Shown here: piece after piece, positions 1-7,446 of the stretch
Numbering within the stretch: the stretch's first letter is position 1
Layout of the letters: each line of letters begins with the position of its first letter
Source: Butyrivibrio sp. CAG:318
Lineage (GTDB): Bacteria > Bacillota > Clostridia > Lachnospirales > Lachnospiraceae
Direction: 5' to 3'
Length of the DNA: 10,754 nt
NCBI GenBank assembly: GCA_000431815.1
Contig: FR889250.1
Span: 126,774 to 137,527, forward strand
Made by a program: the position numbers and the translations under genes
The notes under the pieces: generated by a model
Told to the model about the DNA's origin: nothing
What the model saw: only the letters and a program-made list of their open reading frames with translations
Databases searched by the model: none

Positions 1-1562
1 TCTATTACCGAAGATTTGAAAGTATAAGGAGTCGTATTAAGTTCAATTACATTGTCAACATTATATCCCAATTTGTTCAGCCTTGCCGTGAGTTCATCCA
101 TATGCTCTTCAACATACTGTAATATTTTATCATCTGCAACCTTGAAATTGGTCGTTACATTTTTCTGCTTTAATTTGACAAGAACATCCATCGGACCGAG
201 GTTATCCATGTCCAGATGTAGAAGTGCTTTGATTTCATCCGGTGATGCAGTCTTAGAACCACGTCTGCTGTATACATATAAATCTCCGTGCGCATTTTTG
301 CCCGCCATCCTTACGGGAAGCTGTACAAAATTCATAAACTGATTGAGATTGTTAAGAAACTGCGCATCAGATGAAGCGTTATTCATACTGTCAAGCATCG
401 CCGTCATGCCTGAATTGTTGCCAAACTGTCCATTCATAGATGAAGCATCATTAATTATTTTGGCATAAAGTTTTTTAATATTGACATTAGTAATATCCTC
501 AGGTTTTATGAAATACTGTTCATGTATTGCTTCATTAATGATTTTGGTAAATTCCTCTGATTTAATGAAATGAGAAAGCTCATGTTTATTAATATCAGGT
601 CTGGCTGAAAGCTGTGCAAATTCATTGATGAATTCTTTGGCCGTAATATTTCCGTCAGTAATTTTTTGTGTAAATTCTTCTATAATGTTTCTTGTGATAT
701 CGGAAATCACATTGTCACTATCTATATTTTCAGCAGATTCAAATTGTATTATATTATCAGTGATGCTTTCCAGTTCATCCGGATTAAACAGATTGACAAA
801 TGGTTCGGCCGACGATACGGGCTCACTGAAAGTATTAATAAAATCTTTTAAAAACACGCTTGCCTGAGTCGGATTTTCATCGGACATTTCTGCAATAAGG
901 TGATATAGTTCTGAAGATATAGTATCAGCTTTGGCGGTTATTCCTTCACTGAAATCATAGTAATCGTGAAGTGCAGCCACATTCTCTTCGGTAACCGGAA
1001 TTCCCATGCGTGTCATAAGAACAACGTCTTCAGGTGATGCATCCGGAACACTGTCAAGGAGTTTTACATAATTATTAAGTGTTGCTGCATCAATAGGCTG
1101 TCCCTGCTTCATAAGATTATGTACAAGTGAAACTGTTGTTTCATTCATCGAGAGCCCCGCGTTCTGAAGTGCGCTTCTTATTGTCTGGTCATTCATAAGA
1201 TTTTTCATGCCGGGATTATCAAGTGATTTAAGAATTATGCGTTCACCCGAATTATCTTTGATGGCAAATGATGCAACGTCTCCTATATTATATGAAAGCG
1301 CATCCGACAAAAGTGCCGTTACATTGGCACTGTCAGATAATGCGATTGTTATTTCATTATTGGTAATATTGGTGATTTCTCCGGTAAAGACATCTCCGGA
1401 ATCAAGATTCATAAGCAGACGCAGCCCGGCCTCCCTAGCAGCTTGTGGCGTGACCGGAGCCTGTAATCTTCCTGCTGCGGAATTACCGGCCGTAGTCTGG
1501 CCCTGCACGGCTCCATTATCTATTCCTGTTGTTTTATTAATACCGGTAACATTAATATTCAT
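1..1562 (-). CDS. FliK/YlqG-like flagellar hook-length control domain protein, C-terminus cut by window edge
   Basis: An open frame of 520 codons runs from an ATG at 1562 to the left edge with no stop, so the true C-terminus is missing. Residues about 50-115 form a beta-rich segment (GDVFTGEITNI, then YNIGDVASFAIKDNSGERI) like the N-terminal barrel of clostridial FliK-like proteins. The middle (about 120-400) is acidic, Asn/Ser-rich and mostly helical in character. Residues about 410-505 match the Flg_hook C-terminal domain, with FVQLPVRMAG, GDLYVYSRRG, HLDMDNLGPMDVLVKL and LNKLGYNV. A purine-rich AGAAGGGTGG lies just before the ATG. It follows rnhB by 44 nt. The order rbgA-rnhB-FliK-like matches Bacillus subtilis ylqF-rnhB-ylqG, where ylqG precedes the FlhB-like ylqH. 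I therefore read this as a YlqG-type protein outside the main flagellar cluster. A genuine FliK hook ruler is the alternative. Its function is unproven. Confidence 0.8.
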   Translation of the reverse strand, partial: MNINVTGINKTTGIDNGAVQGQTTAGNSAAGRLQAPVTPQAAREAGLRLLMNLDSGDVFTGEITNITNNEITIALSDSANVTALLSDALSYNIGDVASFAIKDNSGERIILKSLDNPGMKNLMNDQTIRSALQNAGLSMNETTVSLVHNLMKQGQPIDAATLNNYVKLLDSVPDASPEDVVLMTRMGIPVTEENVAALHDYYDFSEGITAKADTISSELYHLIAEMSDENPTQASVFLKDFINTFSEPVSSAEPFVNLFNPDELESITDNIIQFESAENIDSDNVISDITRNIIEEFTQKITDGNITAKEFINEFAQLSARPDINKHELSHFIKSEEFTKIINEAIHEQYFIKPEDITNVNIKKLYAKIINDASSMNGQFGNNSGMTAMLDSMNNASSDAQFLNNLNQFMNFVQLPVRMAGKNAHGDLYVYSRRGSKTASPDEIKALLHLDMDNLGPMDVLVKLKQKNVTTNFKVADDKILQYVEEHMDELTARLNKLGYNVDNVIELNTTPYTFKSSVI

Positions 1563-1606
1563 GGGTACCACCCTTCTGTGATATGATGCAGCCTGCGTAA
1601 ACTATG

Positions 1607-2242
1607 TTATTTGAAAAAATTCTTTATAAATGTCCGCCTGTGAATCGGACACGGACCGTATTCTTTAAGAGCTTCGATATGTGCTTTAGTTCCGTAGCCT
1701 TTGTGCTTGGCAAAACCGTATTCCGGATAAAGCGCATCATACTGCTCCATCATCCGATCCCTCGTAACTTTTGCCATAATGCTGGCAGCTGCTATCGAAC
1801 GGCTCTTTGCATCGCCCTTGATGATCGGAATCTGCTTAATGTCCACACCGGGAATTGTAACTGCATCGTTAAGTAATATATCGGGTGTAACCTTTAATTT
1901 CCCAATAGCTTCCCGCATAGCTTCGTAAGTTGCCTGCAAAATATTGATTTCGTCTATGCGCTCCGGCGATGCCATGCCTATTGCCCAGGCAACAGCATTT
2001 GCCGCTATTTCGTCATAGACCTTATCACGCATTTTCTCTGTAAGTTTTTTGGAATCATTTATATATAGTATATTACATTCTTTGGGCAGAATGACTGCAC
2101 CGGCAACAACAGGGCCGCACAATGGACCCCTTCCCGCCTCGTCAATTCCGCACACATTGGCATACATTATATATTCTTTTTCAAATTCACCCATCAGGCG
2201 GGTGCGTTCTATTTCAGCATTAAGCCGTTCTTCTTTGGTCAT
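1607..2242 (-). CDS. rnhB: Ribonuclease HII
   Basis: This 211-residue cytoplasmic nuclease nicks RNA-DNA hybrids, chiefly single ribonucleotides misincorporated in DNA. The family signature CGIDEAGRGPLCGPVVAGA is at residues 31-49, with the first two acidic metal ligands D34 and E35 and the substrate-sensing GRG at 37-39. The remaining likely ligands are D126 in LLNDAV and D144 in KGDAKSRSIAAASIMAKVTRD. The conserved tyrosine of the KGYGTKAH motif is Y183. About 30 residues precede the catalytic core, a modest N-terminal extension common in Firmicutes. The ATG overlaps the rbgA stop as TAATG, and GGAGG at 2253-2257 sits 10 nt upstream inside rbgA, which points to coupled translation. The identification is secure. 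Confidence 0.97.
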   Translation of the reverse strand: MTKEERLNAEIERTRLMGEFEKEYIMYANVCGIDEAGRGPLCGPVVAGAVILPKECNILYINDSKKLTEKMRDKVYDEIAANAVAWAIGMASPERIDEINILQATYEAMREAIGKLKVTPDILLNDAVTIPGVDIKQIPIIKGDAKSRSIAAASIMAKVTRDRMMEQYDALYPEYGFAKHKGYGTKAHIEALKEYGPCPIHRRTFIKNFFK

Positions 2243-3138
2243 TACAAATATTCCTCCGGACTCTCGAGACTTACTTTTCCTAATTTCCCGCTCCTGAAAT
2301 CATCAAAAAGAATTGAAACTGCTTTATCGTAGTCAATTTCGCCGCCTTTCTTCAGGCAGCCTCTTGATGTGGCGATACATCTTAATATATCTGCAATCTG
2401 AAGGTTCTCGTCTGCTTTATACCTTTCGTTAAGTCTTCCCGGGTAAAGTCTTGTTATATATGCAACCAGCTCTCCCGCCAGTTCATGCATATTAATTACC
2501 TGGTCATTAACCGAACCGATAAAAGCAAGTCTTATTCCTACTGTATTATCTTCAAATTTAGGCCAGAGGATTCCCGGTGTGTCCAGTAATTCAACATCTT
2601 TATTAAGACGTATCCATTGTTTTCCTTTGGTTACGCCCGGCTTATTACCTGTCTGCGCGCATGCTTTACCCGCAAAAGAATTGATAAAAGTTGACTTTCC
2701 AACATTGGGAATTCCGGCAACCATTGCCCTTACAGGTCTGTTTATGATACCGCGCTTACGGTCACGTTCCTTCTTTTCTTTACATGCGTTATCTATTATT
2801 GACTTGACATTCTTCATTTTTCCACGGTCACGCGAATCTATTTTGACCACATGATATCCTTTGGCGGAGAAAAAATCGAACCACTGTCCCGTTATTCTGT
2901 CATCTGCGAGATCTGCTTTATTTAATAAGATAACTCTGGATTTGCCTTGGGCAAGGCTGTCAATATCAGGGTTACGGCTTGACATAGGTACTCTGGCATC
3001 CACAAGTTCAATAACAAGATCTATAAGTTTGATATCCTCGACCATCATTCTCTTCGCCTTGGTCATATGTCCCGGATACCAGTTAATTGTTGTATTGGCA
3101 AAAGATTCTGCCTTTGGATTATTGTTAGTATTTTTCAT
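2242..3138 (-). CDS. rbgA: Ribosome biogenesis GTPase A (YlqF/RbgA)
   Basis: This circularly permuted GTPase is needed for late 50S subunit assembly in Firmicutes. The 298 residues begin with the family hallmark INWYPGHMTKAKRMM (18-32). The GTPase motifs follow in permuted order: G4 NKAD at 73-76, G5 around IDSRD at 100-104, G1 GIPNVGKST at 142-150, G2 around GVTKGKQ at 168-174, and G3 DTPG at 186-189. A helical C-terminal RNA-binding region follows. The frame is open back to an ATG at 3258, but that would overlap lepB by over 100 nt and add 40 basic residues foreign to the family. I chose the ATG at 3138, which has AAAGGAAA at 3146-3153 and gives a length close to the 282 residues of B. subtilis RbgA. 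It starts 13 nt after lepB and its stop overlaps rnhB. Confidence 0.96.
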   Translation of the reverse strand: MKNTNNNPKAESFANTTINWYPGHMTKAKRMMVEDIKLIDLVIELVDARVPMSSRNPDIDSLAQGKSRVILLNKADLADDRITGQWFDFFSAKGYHVVKIDSRDRGKMKNVKSIIDNACKEKKERDRKRGIINRPVRAMVAGIPNVGKSTFINSFAGKACAQTGNKPGVTKGKQWIRLNKDVELLDTPGILWPKFEDNTVGIRLAFIGSVNDQVINMHELAGELVAYITRLYPGRLNERYKADENLQIADILRCIATSRGCLKKGGEIDYDKAVSILFDDFRSGKLGKVSLESPEEYL

Positions 3139-3145
3139 GTTTTGA

Positions 3146-3153
3146 TTTCCTTT
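3146..3153 (-). promoter_or_regulatory. Ribosome binding site of rbgA that decides its start
   Basis: AAAGGAAA on the minus strand lies 7 nt before the ATG at 3138 and overlaps the lepB stop codon. No comparable site is needed at the in-frame ATG at 3258, which is inside lepB. This supports the short, family-sized rbgA product and tight lepB-rbgA coupling. Confidence 0.7.
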
Positions 3154-3763
3154 ACTCAGCTCTTGTAGTTTCCTCCGGCGTGGTCTCTTCCTGTATCTGA
3201 TGTGCCTTGGTTCCTCCGAAATTCCTGAATGGATATGCCACAAGCCATATTTTACCAATTATTGAATCAAGAGATACCAGTCCGGCATTGGAAAAACGGC
3301 TGTCATCACTGTTATTGCGATTGTCACCAAGTACAAAATACTCATTGGCACCCAGCTTGACCGGTTCCGATGCAATACCTGCATTATATATCTGCATATC
3401 TATAACGTCATTTTTAAGCAGGCTGCCGTCAATATATACTCTGCCGTCCTTAATCTGGACAGTTTCGCCCGGCAGTCCTATAATCCTCTTGATATAGTAT
3501 TCTGAAACATTGGCGACCTTGGGTTCAAAAGCAATTACATCATATCTGTCAGGCTTGCCAAAATCATATGCAACTTTGTTAATCAATGCAACATCACCGT
3601 CGTTTAATGTATCATTCATAGAATGTCCGACAACATTAACATTTGTAAAAAAAGCCATAACAAAAAGATATGCTGCACATATTATCAATACTATATCAAC
3701 TATAAATTTCATAACAGGCTCATACGGTCTGTAAATTATCTCTCGTTTCTTGAATGTTATCAT
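3152..3763 (-). CDS. lepB: Type I signal peptidase
   Basis: This 203-residue membrane serine protease removes signal peptides from exported proteins. A short cytoplasmic N-terminus with basic residues is followed by one membrane segment at about residues 18-38, which is the one-anchor layout usual in Firmicutes SipS-type enzymes. The catalytic serine is S48 in VVGHSMNDTL. The general-base lysine is K92 in YYIKRIIGLPGE. The conserved C-terminal box is VLGDNRNNSDDSR at 144-156. The tail after residue 190 is rich in Thr and Glu (QEETTPEETTRAE) and lies beyond the catalytic fold. The start has AAAAGGTAAC upstream at usual spacing. It begins 17 nt after the flavin-reductase-family gene and ends 13 nt before rbgA. 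The lepB-rbgA-rnhB order is a well-known Firmicutes arrangement, but the rplS that often precedes it is absent here. Confidence 0.96.
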   Translation of the reverse strand: MITFKKREIIYRPYEPVMKFIVDIVLIICAAYLFVMAFFTNVNVVGHSMNDTLNDGDVALINKVAYDFGKPDRYDVIAFEPKVANVSEYYIKRIIGLPGETVQIKDGRVYIDGSLLKNDVIDMQIYNAGIASEPVKLGANEYFVLGDNRNNSDDSRFSNAGLVSLDSIIGKIWLVAYPFRNFGGTKAHQIQEETTPEETTRAE

Positions 3764-3780
3764 AAGAAGTTACCTTTTTC

Positions 3781-4323
3781 TTATTTTACAAAAATATCAA
3801 CTATTTCACCAATGTACTGGAAATGATAATCTTTATCCGGATACCATCTGGAATCTTCTTCGGCTGTAACAAAACATGCAGGGTTAATTTCCTGAACATA
3901 TTTCTTTCTGCATACAATGACCATTGATGCCTGATCAAAGCCTACCGTCTGCGCATCATTTAAGCCTACAACAACCGGCACAAGCCCGGTTCCGACAGCT
4001 TTATCACATTTTCTGCCGCTGTTTGTTCCGCAGAATGTTAATGCATCCCTGTATTCTTCCTTAAAAAAGCTTACCGTAAAATAATCATTTCTGTCAATGA
4101 ATTCTTTGGTGTATCTCTGTGGACGTATAACAGTCGTAATCATATTTTTTCCCCACATAACACCGGCAAATCCCCATGATGCCGTCATTGTATTCCACTT
4201 TTGCTCATCACCAGCAGTAACTAACATCCATTCTTTACCTATTTTCTTAAACGGATTAAAGTCCATATTTACTGCATCTTCCGGATTAATTCTTGTAAAA
4301 CCACATTCTTCTATATTCTTCAT
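3781..4323 (-). CDS. Flavin reductase-like domain (FMN-binding split barrel) protein
   Basis: This is a 180-residue soluble protein with no signal peptide or membrane segment. The pattern WNTMTASWGFAGVMWGKN at 43-60, followed by ITTVIRPQRYTKEFI (62-76), YFTVSFF (81-87) and GTNSGRKCDK (99-108), is characteristic of the flavin reductase-like family, which binds FMN in a split beta-barrel. Family members include NAD(P)H:flavin reductases and flavoredoxin-type electron carriers. The substrate here cannot be told from sequence. A strong AAGGAGG at 4332-4338 lies 8 nt before the ATG. It is the first gene after the butyrate operon and its leader contains the hairpin that follows etfA. It is 17 nt from lepB, so it probably leads the lepB-rbgA-rnhB transcript. 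A link to the flavoproteins Bcd and Etf next door is only an inference from position. Confidence 0.85.
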   Translation of the reverse strand: MKNIEECGFTRINPEDAVNMDFNPFKKIGKEWMLVTAGDEQKWNTMTASWGFAGVMWGKNMITTVIRPQRYTKEFIDRNDYFTVSFFKEEYRDALTFCGTNSGRKCDKAVGTGLVPVVVGLNDAQTVGFDQASMVIVCRKKYVQEINPACFVTAEEDSRWYPDKDYHFQYIGEIVDIFVK

Positions 4324-4341
4324 AATAACGGCCTCCTTGTA

Positions 4342-4377
4342 TTAAAAGGCGGGCTGCATTTATATTTGCCGCCCGCC
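4342..4377 (-). terminator. Rho-independent-like terminator after etfA
   Basis: Read on the minus strand, GGCGGGC (4377-4371) pairs perfectly with GCCCGCC (4354-4348). After one mismatch there is an inner GCA/TGC extension closing an AT-rich loop. TTTTAAT follows the stem. The T-run is short, so termination may be incomplete. The hairpin ends only about 10 nt before the AAGGAGG of the next gene. The opposite strand shows no T-run, so it acts leftward only. Confidence 0.7.
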
Positions 4378-4388
4378 ATGTAACCTTA

Positions 4389-4417
4389 ATTATAAGATTA
4401 TTTGATTGCTGCTTTAA
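4389..4417 (-). promoter_or_regulatory. Candidate weak promoter at the end of etfA
   Basis: A consensus TATAAT occupies 4394-4389 on the minus strand, just past the etfA stop codon. A 17-nt spacer separates it from TTAAAG (4417-4412), which matches only three of six -35 positions. A start near 4382 would place the GC-rich hairpin at the very 5' end of the transcript for the flavin-reductase and lepB-rbgA-rnhB genes. AT-rich 3' regions give TATAAT by chance, so this is tentative. Confidence 0.3.
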
Positions 4418-5435
4418 GCTGTGCTGTAAGCATAGGAACGATCTTGTTAAGGTCTCCTACGATACCGTAATCAGCTACATCGAAAATAGGAGCTGACTCA
4501 TCTTTATTGATTGCAATGATGATATCGGATTCTTCCATACCTGCTGTATGCTGGATTGCTCCTGAAATACCGATTGCAAAATATACATTAGGACGAACAG
4601 TTTTACCTGTCTGACCAACCTGAAGGTCTTTTGGCTTCCATCCGTTATCAACAACTGCACGTGAACAGCTTACTGTTCCGCCGAGTACCTCTGCAAGGTC
4701 ATCGAGAAGTTTGAAGTTCTCAGCACTTCCTACTCCACGTCCGCCTGATACAAGAATCTTAGCTTCTGAAATATCAACGGTATCAACTACTGACTTAACG
4801 ATGTCAAGAATCTCAACATACTTGTTGTCAGGTGTGAATCCCGGATTGAACTCAACAACGTTTGCCTTAGCACCTTCGATAGGAGCTATTTTCTGCATAA
4901 CGCCCGGTCTTACTGTAGCCATCTGAGGTCTGTTGTATGGGCAGGCGATTGTTGCGATTGTATTTCCTCCGAATGCAGGTCTTGTCATGAGAAGCTGATT
5001 ATGAAGCTGCTCCTGATTTGCAACCGGCTCAAGCGGGAAGTTACCGATTTCAAGTGAAGTACAGTCAGCTGTAAGACCTGTAGCAACTCTTGCTGATACA
5101 CGAGGACCAAGGTCACGGCCGATTGCTGTAGCGCCTACAAGCATGATCTCCGGCTTGAATTCGTTAATAACTGAAGCGAGTGCATGTGCATACGGTTCAG
5201 TTCTGTAGTCTTTAAGTTCAGGGTCATCTACTACGATAACTCTGTCTGCACCGTATACTGCAAGGCTGTCAGCGAGGTCTTTAACACCTGAGCCGATAAG
5301 TACAGCAGTAACTTCTGTGCCTAAATCTTTTGCAAGGTCTTTTGCTTTGCCGAGTAACTCGTAAGCGATGTTGCTTATTTTATTATCAACCTGCTCAGCA
5401 AAAATAAAAACTCCTTTATATTCTTCTAAAGCCAT
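4398..5435 (-). CDS. etfA: Electron transfer flavoprotein alpha subunit
   Basis: This 345-residue protein forms the EtfAB heterodimer that passes electrons to butyryl-CoA dehydrogenase. The N-terminal half is the usual Etf nucleotide-binding-like domain (VGATAIGRDLGPRVSAR at 100-116). The C-terminal half is the FAD domain, with SGGRGVGSAENF (230-241), SRAVVDNGW (258-266), QVGQTGKTVRPNVYFAIGIS (272-291), GAIQHTAGM and INKDESAPIFDVADYGIVGD (309-328). In clostridial Bcd-linked Etfs this alpha-FAD shuttles one electron at a time to Bcd while the beta-FAD bifurcates. It ends the operon and lies 27 nt after etfB. Its ribosome binding site is weaker than its neighbours': the closest purine run is GTGGTGA about 7 nt upstream, and a better AAAGGAAAA is too far at about 13 nt. 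The GC-rich hairpin follows 20 nt after the stop. Confidence 0.96.
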   Translation of the reverse strand: MALEEYKGVFIFAEQVDNKISNIAYELLGKAKDLAKDLGTEVTAVLIGSGVKDLADSLAVYGADRVIVVDDPELKDYRTEPYAHALASVINEFKPEIMLVGATAIGRDLGPRVSARVATGLTADCTSLEIGNFPLEPVANQEQLHNQLLMTRPAFGGNTIATIACPYNRPQMATVRPGVMQKIAPIEGAKANVVEFNPGFTPDNKYVEILDIVKSVVDTVDISEAKILVSGGRGVGSAENFKLLDDLAEVLGGTVSCSRAVVDNGWKPKDLQVGQTGKTVRPNVYFAIGISGAIQHTAGMEESDIIIAINKDESAPIFDVADYGIVGDLNKIVPMLTAQLKAAIK

Positions 5436-5462
5436 TTTATTTCACCACTTTTCCTTTATTAT

Positions 5463-6248
5463 TTAGATTACGTGTTTCTCTTTTAATTTGCCCATGATAT
5501 AGTCAACTGACTCTTCAGCAGAATCGAAAGCAACTTTCTCTCCTGCGCCCTTGCGGACTTTGTCAGAAGCCTTGGCAATCTTGGTAGGTGAACCCTTAAG
5601 TCCAAGATTTGAATCATCAACATCCTTAAGGTCTGCTCTTCCCCAAACTGTAATCTCTTTGTCCCATGCATCGAAAATTCCGCCCGGTGTCATGTAACGA
5701 GGCTCGTTGAGTTCTGCAAGAGCTGTAATAAGACATGGCATTTTAGCTTTAAGTACATGGTATCTGTCTTCGAACTGACGTTCAACGATAACACTGTCAC
5801 CATCAATCTTGATTGCCTGAGCATATGAAATTACAGGAATTCCAAGGTGCTCTGAAATCTGAGGACCAACCTGAGCTGTATCGCCATCGATAGCCTGACG
5901 GCCTGTGATAATAAGGTCGTAATCAAGGTTTCTGAGTGCTCCGGCGATTGTTGTTGATGTTGCCCATGTGTCAGCACCGCCAAGGACTCTGTCTGTTACA
6001 AGGATTCCCTTGTCAGCGCCCATAGCCATAGCTTCACGAAGAACTTCTTCTGCCTTTGGAAGACCCATTGTAAGTACGGTAACTTCTGCGCCGTACTGAT
6101 CTTTTAATCTAAGTGCTGCTTCAAGACCAGCTTTATCATCAGGGTTCATGATTGTAAGCATTGCAGCTCTGTCAAGTGTTCCGTCCGGATTAAACTTAAC
6201 GCCGCCCTTTGTATCAGGAACCTGCTTAATACATACTACGATTTTCAC
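5463..6248 (-). CDS. etfB: Electron transfer flavoprotein beta subunit
   Basis: This 261-residue partner of EtfA takes electrons from NADH. The N-terminus MKIVVCIKQVPDT is the standard start of the family. RQAIDGDTAQVGPQ at 117-130 is the nucleotide/FAD-binding loop, and NEPRYMTPGGI (181-191) is the beta-subunit signature. In Bcd-associated clostridial and Megasphaera Etfs this subunit holds the bifurcating FAD and the NADH site, and genomic pairing with bcd suggests the same here. The start codon is GTG at 6248, the only non-ATG start seen in the operon. AAGGAG at 6258-6263, 9 nt upstream, and the family N-terminus support it. It lies 22 nt after bcd and 27 nt before etfA. Confidence 0.96.
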   Translation of the reverse strand: MKIVVCIKQVPDTKGGVKFNPDGTLDRAAMLTIMNPDDKAGLEAALRLKDQYGAEVTVLTMGLPKAEEVLREAMAMGADKGILVTDRVLGGADTWATSTTIAGALRNLDYDLIITGRQAIDGDTAQVGPQISEHLGIPVISYAQAIKIDGDSVIVERQFEDRYHVLKAKMPCLITALAELNEPRYMTPGGIFDAWDKEITVWGRADLKDVDDSNLGLKGSPTKIAKASDKVRKGAGEKVAFDSAEESVDYIMGKLKEKHVI

Positions 6249-6257
6249 GGTTATTCA

Positions 6258-6263
6258 CTCCTT
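6258..6263 (-). promoter_or_regulatory. Ribosome binding site fixing the GTG start of etfB
   Basis: AAGGAG on the minus strand, 9 nt upstream of the GTG at 6248, supports initiation at this non-ATG codon. It sits in the short bcd-etfB gap. Confidence 0.75.
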
Positions 6264-6270
6264 CTATAGG

Positions 6271-7425
6271 TTATTTAAGTAAAGTACCTGAGATTACCAT
6301 TCTCTGAACTTCTGAAGTACCTTCATAAATCTCTGTAATCTTAGCATCTCTCATCATACGCTCAACATCATATTCTCTGATGTAACCGTATCCACCATGT
6401 AACTGTACAGCCTTTGTAGTAACTTCCATTGCTACTTCTGCTGCAAAAAGTTTAGCCTGAGCTGCTTCGAATGAATATGTCTTCTGAGTAGCCTTAGCCT
6501 GAGCTGCCTTATATACAAGCATCTTAGCTGCTTCAACCTTTGTAGCCATATCAGCAAGTACAAACTGTGTATTCTGCTGAGCTGCGATTGAACGGCCAAA
6601 CTGCTTTCTTTCTTTAACATAGTTAATTGTTGTTTCAAGAGCGCCCTCTGCAATACCAAGTGCCTGTGCAGCGATACCGATACGTCCGCCGTCAAGAGTA
6701 TGCATTGCGATTGGGAAACCTCTTCCTTCAGGTCCGAGAAGATTTTCCTTAGGGATTCTGCAATCCTGGAAAATAAGTTCATATGTTGCTGAACCACGGA
6801 TACCCATCTTCTTTTCCTTGGTACCGAATGTGAAACCAGGAGTACCTTTCTCAACGATAAATGCTGAGAAATTCTTTTTCTTGCGGCCCTTCTTGTCCTC
6901 TGTAACACTTGTTACGGCAATGATGATATAGATATCAGCTTCTTTACCGTTAGTGATGAAACACTTAGAACCGTTGAGCACCCACTCGTCTCCGTCAAGA
7001 ACAGCCTTTGTCTGGCATCCCTGTGCGTCAGTACCTGCGCCCGGCTCAGTAAGACCGAAAGCACCAAGCTTGGTTCCGTTAGCAAGAGGTACAAGGTATT
7101 TCTGCTTCTGTTCCTCAGTACCGTATGTCATGATCGGATCAGCGCAAAGTGATGTATGAGCTGATACGATAACGCCTGTAGTACCGCAGACTTTTGAAAG
7201 CTCTTCCACGCACATAACATATGTGAGAGGATCGCATCCCTGTCCGCCGTACTGCTTTGGTACAGGAATTCCCATAAAACCTAACTTCTGCATCTTTGTT
7301 ACGGTATCTCTAGGGAATTTCTCTGTTTCATCAACTTCCTGTGCGAGAGGTTTTACTTCGTTTTCAGCAAAATCTTTGAAAAGAGTTCTCGCCATCTCAT
7401 GTTTTTTATCTAATGAAAAATCCAT
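6271..7425 (-). CDS. bcd: Butyryl-CoA dehydrogenase
   Basis: This 384-residue FAD enzyme of the acyl-CoA dehydrogenase family reduces crotonyl-CoA to butyryl-CoA with electrons from EtfAB. Known clostridial homologues couple this to ferredoxin reduction. The layout is an N-terminal helical domain, a middle beta-domain with the family signature GAFGLTEPGAGTDA (121-134), and a C-terminal helical domain with LHGGYGYIREYDVERMMRDA (342-361). The catalytic base is E368 in TEIYEGTSE. The stretch KMGIRGSATYELIF (207-220) and the general sequence are close to Megasphaera/Clostridium short-chain enzymes. The surface loop at about 174-186 (TEDKKGRKKKNFS) is unusually lysine/arginine-rich and a few residues longer than in the Megasphaera enzyme as I recall it. 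GGAGG at 7436-7440 lies 10 nt before the ATG. It is 21 nt after hbd and 22 nt before etfB. Confidence 0.97.
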   Translation of the reverse strand: MDFSLDKKHEMARTLFKDFAENEVKPLAQEVDETEKFPRDTVTKMQKLGFMGIPVPKQYGGQGCDPLTYVMCVEELSKVCGTTGVIVSAHTSLCADPIMTYGTEEQKQKYLVPLANGTKLGAFGLTEPGAGTDAQGCQTKAVLDGDEWVLNGSKCFITNGKEADIYIIIAVTSVTEDKKGRKKKNFSAFIVEKGTPGFTFGTKEKKMGIRGSATYELIFQDCRIPKENLLGPEGRGFPIAMHTLDGGRIGIAAQALGIAEGALETTINYVKERKQFGRSIAAQQNTQFVLADMATKVEAAKMLVYKAAQAKATQKTYSFEAAQAKLFAAEVAMEVTTKAVQLHGGYGYIREYDVERMMRDAKITEIYEGTSEVQRMVISGTLLK

Positions 7426-7446
7426 GATTATAATTCCTCCATAAAT

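Noticed and set aside
52..1581. Plus-strand open frames of 61-124 residues across the left end
   Set aside because: They are short, domain-free shadows of the long FliK-like frame on the minus strand, which continues without a stop to the edge.
3139..3258. A 40-residue N-terminal extension of rbgA starting at the ATG at 3258
   Set aside because: It lies inside the lepB coding end in another frame, its sequence is unlike any RbgA N-terminus, and the ATG at 3138 has a proper ribosome binding site and gives the family length.
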